In this document: piece after piece, positions 5,620 through 10,144 of the stretch
Position numbering within the stretch: the first letter of the stretch is position 1
Layout of the letters: each line of letters starts with the position of its first letter
Assembly (NCBI GenBank): GCA_900556095.1
Contig: USNU01000030.1
Span: 1-10,144 of the forward strand
DNA length: 10,144 bases
Source: an uncultured Bacteroidales bacterium
Lineage (GTDB): Bacteria > Bacteroidota > Bacteroidia > Bacteroidales > Paludibacteraceae
Direction of reading: 5' to 3'
Position numbers and translations under genes: made by a program
Notes under the pieces: generated by a model
The model's input: only the letters and a program-made list of their open reading frames with translations
Database searches by the model: none
Told to the model about the DNA's origin: nothing

Positions 5620-7138
5620 TGAAATCAAATTTAATAAGAATTACACAATATATAATAAAGAGTACGGTGCCGATACCCATTCGCACCCACATACCGAGGT
5701 CATAGGCTCCATAATAGATTGCCAACAGACCGACAGTTACAAGGGTATAAGCACCGATACGCTTGAGGTCATACGGGATAGTGAGGTATTTGCGCCCGAC
5801 AAAATACGAAAGCAGCATAATGACAAAATAGCATACCGTGCTGCTTGCGGCAGATGCCATATAGCCGATTTTTGGCACAAATATCGCCTGCAAAGTGAAC
5901 GTTATCACCACGCCAATGAGCGAGAACCAGGCCCCCCATTGGGTCTTGTCGGTCAGTTTGTACCAAAAACTGAGGTTGAAATAGATACCCTGGAAGATAT
6001 ATGTCCACAGCACGACAGGAACAATCTTCAAGCCTTCCCAGTAACTCGGAGCAATGATAAACTTGAGCAAATCAAGGTAGAACACCATACCGAGAAGGAT
6101 AAGATACGAGAAGAGAATATAGTACTTCATCGCATCGGCATACGCCTCCACCGACTTGCGGTCCTTGTGCTTGGCGAAGACAAACGGTTCGTAGGCATAC
6201 CGGAATGCCTGCGTAAACATCATCATCACCATAGCGACCTTAAAGCATGCGCCATAGATACCGAGTTGGGTCTGTGCGTCCGCGCCAGTGTAGAAGAAGG
6301 GGAACAAAATACGGTCGAGCGTCTGGTTCATGATTCCGCACACACCCAAGACAAGCAACGGCAGCGAATAACGCAGCATACGTTTGAGCAACGACCATGA
6401 GAAAACAGGGGCTTGGCTCTTGCGGGGTTCCATAATAGCAGGGAGCAGGCAAAGGGTCTGAATAGCCGTAGCAATGATATTCGCCACAAAGACATAGCCC
6501 ACCCCATAATCGGGATTATACCACGCAGAGATAATGCTCCAGTCCTGTATCTTCGGGCAAAGCACCAAGAAAAACAGGTTGAGCAGGATATTTAGAAAGA
6601 CAAAAAGCAGTTTGAGCGCGGCAAAACGAATAGAACGTTTCTTGTAGCGAAGATAAGCAAAGGGGATAGAGGCAAAAGCGTCCATCGCCACCACAACACT
6701 CAACAGCGCAATAAACTCAGAATGAGACGGATAGCCCAATACGTTGGCTAACGGTTGGCGGAAAACACAACATAGCACGGCAAACAACAGCGAGGTGCTG
6801 AAAAGGCTAATCATCGCCGTGGTATAGACCGTAGTGGGGTTCTCCTCTTCCTTGTTGGCAAAGCGGAAGAAACCCGTCTCCATACCATAGGTAAGAATCA
6901 CCAGCAAGAGTGCCGTCCAAGCATATAGGTTCGTAACAATACCATAATCAGCCTGTTGCGCCAAGACATAGGTGTACAGAGGGACCAACAGCCAGTTCAA
7001 GAACTTACCGATGATAGACGAAAGACCGTATATCACGGTGTCTTTCGCAAGAGACCTAAGCCCCCCTCGTTCCCCCTTCGAAGGGGGAAGATTCAGAGTT
7101 GGGTCTGTATTGTTGCTATTACTTGATCTATGTTGCAT
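5579..7138 (-). CDS. Polysaccharide/oligosaccharide flippase family membrane protein (second copy)
   Basis: A 519-residue multi-helix membrane protein of the Wzx/MVF-type flippase superfamily, expected to move lipid-linked glycans or a similar lipid precursor across the inner membrane. Family-like features include the amphipathic start SLAKDTVIYGLSSIIGKFLN (29-48), the first helix leading to VPLYTYVL (52-59), and YGIVTNLYAW then LTYGMETGFFRFANKEE (82-98). It is not closely similar to the other flippase in the window. The first 28 or so residues are odd: a Ser/Asn-rich start then LNLPPSKGERGG (15-26), coded by a REP-like palindrome, ahead of where the family normally begins. No alternative ATG lies between, so the ATG at 7136-7138 is the best start, with moderate certainty; a GTG at Val34 would be too far in. 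The 3' end overlaps ribE by 41 bp. Confidence 0.87.
   Translation of the reverse strand: MQHRSSNSNNTDPTLNLPPSKGERGGLRSLAKDTVIYGLSSIIGKFLNWLLVPLYTYVLAQQADYGIVTNLYAWTALLLVILTYGMETGFFRFANKEEENPTTVYTTAMISLFSTSLLFAVLCCVFRQPLANVLGYPSHSEFIALLSVVVAMDAFASIPFAYLRYKKRSIRFAALKLLFVFLNILLNLFFLVLCPKIQDWSIISAWYNPDYGVGYVFVANIIATAIQTLCLLPAIMEPRKSQAPVFSWSLLKRMLRYSLPLLVLGVCGIMNQTLDRILFPFFYTGADAQTQLGIYGACFKVAMVMMMFTQAFRYAYEPFVFAKHKDRKSVEAYADAMKYYILFSYLILLGMVFYLDLLKFIIAPSYWEGLKIVPVVLWTYIFQGIYFNLSFWYKLTDKTQWGAWFSLIGVVITFTLQAIFVPKIGYMASAASSTVCYFVIMLLSYFVGRKYLTIPYDLKRIGAYTLVTVGLLAIYYGAYDLGMWVRMGIGTVLFIIYCVILIKFDFNVFRNRRNHGSSR
7058..7098. repeat. REP-like palindrome inside the 5' end of the flippase gene
   Basis: Positions 7070-7089 are a perfect 20-bp palindrome centred on TTCGAA with runs of five C and five G on either side, flanked on the left by another C-rich run (7061-7066). 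On the coding strand it gives LNLPPSKGERGG. Its GC-rich composition and palindromic form differ from the surrounding coding DNA and resemble dispersed repeats I know from Bacteroidota genomes. That family link is from memory, not a search. Confidence 0.7.
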
Positions 7139-7225
7139 AAAACCTATTCGTTTATAAATCGGAGTACTTTGTAACCCCTGCCGAGATAGTTTAGGATATC
7201 CGCCTGCCGATAAATCTTATTTTCA
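7139..7225. other. Gap between rsmI and flippase gene with short direct repeats
   Basis: This 87-bp gap holds CCTGCCGA twice (7177-7184 and 7203-7210, 26 bp apart) and two related A/T blocks, TTTATAAATCGG near 7151 and CCGATAAATC near 7207, arranged as a partial inverted repeat. It sits between two REP-like elements in the coding ends and may be a degraded part of the same insertion patchwork. No clear promoter or terminator is seen. Confidence 0.3.
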
Positions 7226-7933
7226 TCATTCATCGCCCGCGCCACTCTGCAAATCCTCCTTTGAAAGGGGATTAGAGGGTCCCACAATAATCACGATTTC
7301 GCCTTTGGCTTCACGCTCTTTGAAGGAAACAATCAGTTCCGCGAGGGTACCACGGCGGGTCTCCTCAAACTTCTTGCTAATCTCACGACTGACACTCGCT
7401 TTGCGGTCTGCGCCCAGCACCTCTGCCAACTGCTCCAAGGTCTTCACCAAACGGAAAGGCGACTCATAGATAATCATCGTGTGGGTCTGTTCGGCGAGTT
7501 GTTGCAGACGGGTCTGACGCCCTTTCTTCTGAGGAAAAAAGCCCTCGAAATAGAACCTGTCGCATGGCAAGCCGCTATCCACCAATGCCGGAACGAAAGC
7601 CGTTGCGCCGGGCAGACATTGCACCTCCACACCTCGCTCTACGCACGCACGCACAAGCATAAATCCAGGGTCGCTGATACCGGGAGTACCCGCGTCGGAA
7701 ACCAATGCCACATTCATCCCCGCAGCAATACGCTCCGCCATAGAGTCGGAAGTCTCATGTTCGTTGAATTTATGGTGTGCCTTGAGCGGAGTATGGATAT
7801 CATAGTGCTTGAGCAACACCGACGAAGTGCGTGTGTCTTCGGCGAGAATCAAATCGACCTCTTTCAACACACGCAAAGCGCGCAACGTAATATCTTCCAA
7901 ATTGCCGACAGGGGTCGGGACGACATAGAGCAT
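7226..7933 (-). CDS. rsmI: 16S rRNA (cytidine1402-2'-O)-methyltransferase RsmI
   Basis: RsmI uses S-adenosylmethionine to methylate the ribose of C1402 in 16S rRNA, at the decoding centre. The 235-residue product is a tetrapyrrole-methylase-fold protein with the expected motifs in order: YVVPTPVGNLEDITLRAL (3-20), LAEDTRTS (30-37), the hallmark VSDAGTPGISDPG (78-90), LPGATAFVPAL (107-117), and IIYESPFRL (154-162). I chose the ATG at 7931-7933 because it starts the conserved beta strand. An in-frame start 126 bp upstream would overlap the previous gene and add 42 unrelated residues. The family core ends at GEIVIIVGP (211-219). The last 16 residues, including NPLSKEDLQSG, are coded by a REP-like repeat and look like an acquired tail. 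It follows the coiled-coil gene by 28 bp. Confidence 0.95.
   Translation of the reverse strand: MLYVVPTPVGNLEDITLRALRVLKEVDLILAEDTRTSSVLLKHYDIHTPLKAHHKFNEHETSDSMAERIAAGMNVALVSDAGTPGISDPGFMLVRACVERGVEVQCLPGATAFVPALVDSGLPCDRFYFEGFFPQKKGRQTRLQQLAEQTHTMIIYESPFRLVKTLEQLAEVLGADRKASVSREISKKFEETRRGTLAELIVSFKEREAKGEIVIIVGPSNPLSKEDLQSGAGDE
7242..7281. repeat. REP-like imperfect palindrome at the 3' end of rsmI
   Basis: AATCCTCCTTT (7252-7262) pairs with AAAGGGGATT (7264-7273) as a 10-bp inverted repeat with one bulged T and a single central G. Flanking CACTCTGCA and AGAGGGT belong, in my memory of Bacteroidota genomes, to a recurrent dispersed repeat. It is read in frame as the tail of RsmI. The palindrome is seen directly; the family membership is inference. 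Confidence 0.6.
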
Positions 7934-7961
7934 AGATAGACAAAGAATAAAGAACAAAGAA

Positions 7962-8681
7962 TCAGGCGAAGCGGCGGTGGAGAGCATTGACAAACAATTC
8001 GTAACTCGGTTGTTCTTTGTCCCAGTTGAAATGTCTGTCGATATATTCCATTGCCTCATCGAAAGTGTTTAGTCCGTTGAGGTCTGCAATAGTGCGCTGC
8101 ATCAGTTCACCGTTCTTGCCAAACAACTCGCGCTGATAGAGGAAACGGTCGCCGATAGAGATTGCCTGCTTGAGGTCTGTCACGGGTGCACCATAAGCCG
8201 TATTGGCTTTGTGAGCATCGGTATGTACAGGCTCTGCGGGTGCCACAGCCGGAGCAGGTTCCACTTTCGGTTCTTCCTGCGCCGGTTCTGCTACGACGGT
8301 TTCCGGTTGTGTTGCCGGTTCCGGTTGTGTTGCCGGTTCCGGTTGTAGTTGCTCTTGTGGTTCCTCCACTGCCTCAGCGGGAGTCTCCTGTACGGGTTCT
8401 TCTTCTGCCACTTCTGCCGTTACAAGTTCCGGTTCTTCGGTGTCATCGTCCATCAGGAGTTCCACTTCCACCTCGGGTTCCTCGTCCATTGCAGGACGGG
8501 CTTCCACCTCTACGAGGCGTTGCTCCAGTTCCTCCATCAAGTCGCGTTGCACCGCCAATGCCGCATTGGCGGCATTGAGGGCTTTTTGCAACTCTTCAAT
8601 CGTCTTATCTAATGTGGCGATACGCTTCTCCAAACCGGCAGAGTAAGTGGCTATCGCCTGTATAAAATGTCCGTTATCCAT
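7962..8681 (-). CDS. Uncharacterised coiled-coil protein with acidic Pro/Glu linker and conserved-looking C-terminal domain
   Basis: I do not recognise a function. The 239-residue product has three parts. Residues about 15-62 form a likely coiled coil, with heptad-like Leu/Ile/Ala spacing (LEKRIATLDKTIEELQKAL). Residues about 63-155 are a very acidic, Pro/Glu/Ala/Val-rich linker with no predicted fold, including tandem QPEPAT repeats at 113-124 plus a partial third. Residues about 168-238 form a compact domain with INxGDRFLYQRELFG-like character (ISIGDRFLYQRELFGKNGEL, 174-193), then DEAMEYIDRHFNW and a final LHRRF, which resembles a C-terminal domain I have seen in Bacteroidales hypothetical proteins. 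No signal peptide or membrane helix is present, so it is probably cytoplasmic. It lies 34 bp after the POT transporter and 28 bp before rsmI, so all three may share a transcript. Confidence 0.88.
   Translation of the reverse strand: MDNGHFIQAIATYSAGLEKRIATLDKTIEELQKALNAANAALAVQRDLMEELEQRLVEVEARPAMDEEPEVEVELLMDDDTEEPELVTAEVAEEEPVQETPAEAVEEPQEQLQPEPATQPEPATQPETVVAEPAQEEPKVEPAPAVAPAEPVHTDAHKANTAYGAPVTDLKQAISIGDRFLYQRELFGKNGELMQRTIADLNGLNTFDEAMEYIDRHFNWDKEQPSYELFVNALHRRFA
8301..8352. repeat. 18-bp tandem repeat in the linker of the coiled-coil gene
   Basis: TTCCGGTTGTGTTGCCGG is repeated exactly at 8301-8318 and 8319-8336, with a partial third copy at 8337-8352. It codes for QPEPAT on the minus strand. 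Exact identity at the DNA level suggests recent slippage or expansion, so copy number may vary between strains. Confidence 0.85.
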
Positions 8682-8715
8682 CTGTTATTTCGTCATACTT
8701 AATTCATAATGGGGC

Positions 8716-10144
8716 TTAGCACGCCACTTTCTCAAGCCATTTGACCATTCCGAGCATAACGCCCATCGAGACAAGGCAAACGCCGAGGAACACCGCCCAG
8801 CAGTACTCAATCGGCCAAGCGTTATACATTACGGGGCCTACCCAAATCATCAAGTTGCCGAGAGCAGTAGCACCCAACCAGAGGCCTTGGCAGAGACCTA
8901 CCATGTGGCGTGGAGCGACCTTGCTGACAAAGGAGAGACCGAGCGGCGAGATAAACAACTCAGCCACCGTAAGGAAGAAATAGGTTACTACCAACACCCA
9001 CGGACCTGCTTTGGTCAGACCGGCAGGCGCCATTTGCTCTGCGTCCATAGCACGAAAATCCGTACCCGAAGGATAGGCCATTACCGCCGAGAATATCGTC
9101 AGGAACAGATAAGCACAAGCCGCGATACCCATACCGATAGCAATCTTACGCGGGGTAGAGATAGCCTTTCCCTTGTGTGCCAACGAGCCGAAAATCCACA
9201 TAATAATCGGTGTGAGCACAATCACGAAGAACGGATTGAGAGCCTGCCAGATCTCGGGTGCAATCGATTGCGTTACCACAAAGTCGCGTGCAAAGACCGA
9301 CAATGATTGTCCGTTCTGGTGGAAACTGAACCAAAAGAAAATAGCCACGCCGAGTACTGCGAACAGCGCATACATACGTTGCTTAATCTCCTGAGCCATA
9401 GCGGCTTTCTCCTCAGCCGTATAGGTAACAGCATTATCAGTAATTTTCTTAGCGGGTTGCGGGAATATCTTTTTGGTGCAAAGGAAAATAACGAGCGAAA
9501 GCAACATAGCCGCCACCGAAGCAATAAACGAATAGTGGATACCGGTATTGAACACATTGATATAGTCCTGGCAGAAAGCCGCATTGTCCACGAAGTGGTA
9601 ACCGCTTGTCATCACCTGTTGCATAGTTTCGGTGAACTTGGTGGTAACTACCCCGTCAGCCAGGTACTGGTGGCAGAGTGCAGGCATATCCGCATTATAC
9701 ACCAATTCGTGTGCTTTGAGCCACCATTGGCGGAGCAGCGGAGCCACAAACGGCGCAATCAGACCGCCGATATTGATAAACACGTAGAAGATTTGGAACC
9801 CTGAATCGCGTTTGTCCTTGGCTTGCGCCAACACCTCCGGACCTTTCTTAGCCGCTTCTTCCTCAAGTTCGTCGTACATCTTACCTACGATGGCTTGCAA
9901 GTTGCCTTTGAAAAGTCCGTTACCAAACGCTATCATCAGCAATGCCACACAAGTAAAGACCAAGATGCCCCACCACATAGCATCGCCATCGGTTTGGCTG
10001 AACACAGGTATCGACAATGCTACATAGCCTAATGCCATGATTATCAAGCCCCATTGAATGGTCTTGTTGTAGTTTTGCGTCTTATCGGCAATAAGACCAC
10101 CGACGAGACTCAGCACGTAGCTACCGCAATAGAACACAGAGTAG
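8716..10144 (-). CDS. POT/PTR-family proton-coupled peptide transporter (N-terminus outside window)
   Basis: An inner-membrane major-facilitator transporter that takes up di- and tripeptides with protons. The frame is open to the right edge, so the first GTG-type start (10135-10137) is not the true one; the missing part should hold the first helix and the ExxER-type motif. Visible family features, numbered from that Val, are GSYVLSLVGGLIAD (6-19), GNGLFKGNLQAIVGKMY (72-88), the PTR2 signature FQIFYVFINIGGL (114-126), FWFSFHQNGQSLSVFARD (268-285) and ELFISPLGLSFVSKVAP (393-409). A soluble-looking insert of about 60 residues (138-197) separates helices, an insert I associate with Bacteroidales members. 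At least 475 residues are coded here. It is the first gene of the visible minus-strand run; its promoter lies beyond the window. Confidence 0.94.
   Translation of the reverse strand, partial: YSVFYCGSYVLSLVGGLIADKTQNYNKTIQWGLIIMALGYVALSIPVFSQTDGDAMWWGILVFTCVALLMIAFGNGLFKGNLQAIVGKMYDELEEEAAKKGPEVLAQAKDKRDSGFQIFYVFINIGGLIAPFVAPLLRQWWLKAHELVYNADMPALCHQYLADGVVTTKFTETMQQVMTSGYHFVDNAAFCQDYINVFNTGIHYSFIASVAAMLLSLVIFLCTKKIFPQPAKKITDNAVTYTAEEKAAMAQEIKQRMYALFAVLGVAIFFWFSFHQNGQSLSVFARDFVVTQSIAPEIWQALNPFFVIVLTPIIMWIFGSLAHKGKAISTPRKIAIGMGIAACAYLFLTIFSAVMAYPSGTDFRAMDAEQMAPAGLTKAGPWVLVVTYFFLTVAELFISPLGLSFVSKVAPRHMVGLCQGLWLGATALGNLMIWVGPVMYNAWPIEYCWAVFLGVCLVSMGVMLGMVKWLEKVAC

Noticed and set aside
5620..5628. 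TTG start three codons upstream of ribE
   Set aside because: MFSGIVE at the ATG is the standard N-terminus of riboflavin synthase, and an ATG is available.
5626..5633. TAAATTTG on the minus strand, matching the Bacteroidota -7 box TAnnTTTG, before ribE
   Set aside because: It ends only about 6 nt before the ATG, leaving almost no leader, and I see no convincing -33 element at the right distance. It lies inside flippase coding sequence and may be chance.
7934..8059. N-terminal extension of RsmI by 42 residues
   Set aside because: It would overlap the end of the coiled-coil gene, and the conserved RsmI N-terminus begins at the ATG at 7931-7933.
8186..8578. Plus-strand Pro/Leu/Val-rich open frame opposite the coiled-coil gene
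   Set aside because: It is produced by the antisense of the Glu/Pro/Ala-rich linker, has biased composition only, and no family features.
10135..10137. GTG as the start of the peptide transporter
   Set aside because: The frame continues open to the edge and the conserved first helix of the family is missing, so the gene is truncated by the window, not started here.

Overview
The window looks like a chromosomal segment of a Bacteroidota bacterium, most likely order Bacteroidales. The grounds are the protein families (paired FKBP-type isomerases, one a lipoprotein; Bacteroidales-style flippases; a POT-family peptide transporter), A/T-rich leaders without clear Shine-Dalgarno sites, a secreted-protein C-terminus typical of the phylum, and short dispersed palindromic repeats partly read as protein. 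I cannot name a genus. I see no plasmid, phage or transposase gene, no tRNA or rRNA, and no CRISPR array.

Layout. Positions 1-392 hold the 3' end of one plus-strand gene for a probable secreted or surface protein. Positions 393-608 form a convergent intergenic region with three small hairpins, the last a strong bidirectional terminator, followed by three 16-bp direct repeats spaced 32-33 bp apart. From 609 to the right edge every gene is on the minus strand. In transcription order they are: a POT-family peptide transporter (5' end cut off by the window), an uncharacterised coiled-coil protein, rsmI, a polysaccharide flippase, ribE overlapping it by 41 bp, a cytoplasmic FKBP isomerase, a lipoprotein FKBP isomerase, a second flippase, and truA.

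How the genes fit together. This is a mixed housekeeping run rather than one pathway: rRNA 2'-O-methylation (RsmI), tRNA pseudouridylation (TruA), riboflavin synthesis (RibE), protein folding in the cytoplasm and probably the envelope (two FKBPs about three-quarters identical in the catalytic domain), peptide uptake (POT) and lipid-linked glycan export (two flippases). Tight or overlapping junctions (flippase/ribE, flippase/truA, POT/coiled-coil/rsmI) suggest several co-transcribed pairs. The larger gaps, 64-177 bp, are where repeats sit.

The most unusual material is in the gaps and gene ends. Degenerate 9-bp tandem arrays lie directly 3' of each FKBP gene. A degenerate 11-bp array lies 3' of ribE. 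Two REP-like palindromes have become part of the coding ends of the second flippase and rsmI. I did not find a defence system or an obviously new multi-gene system.
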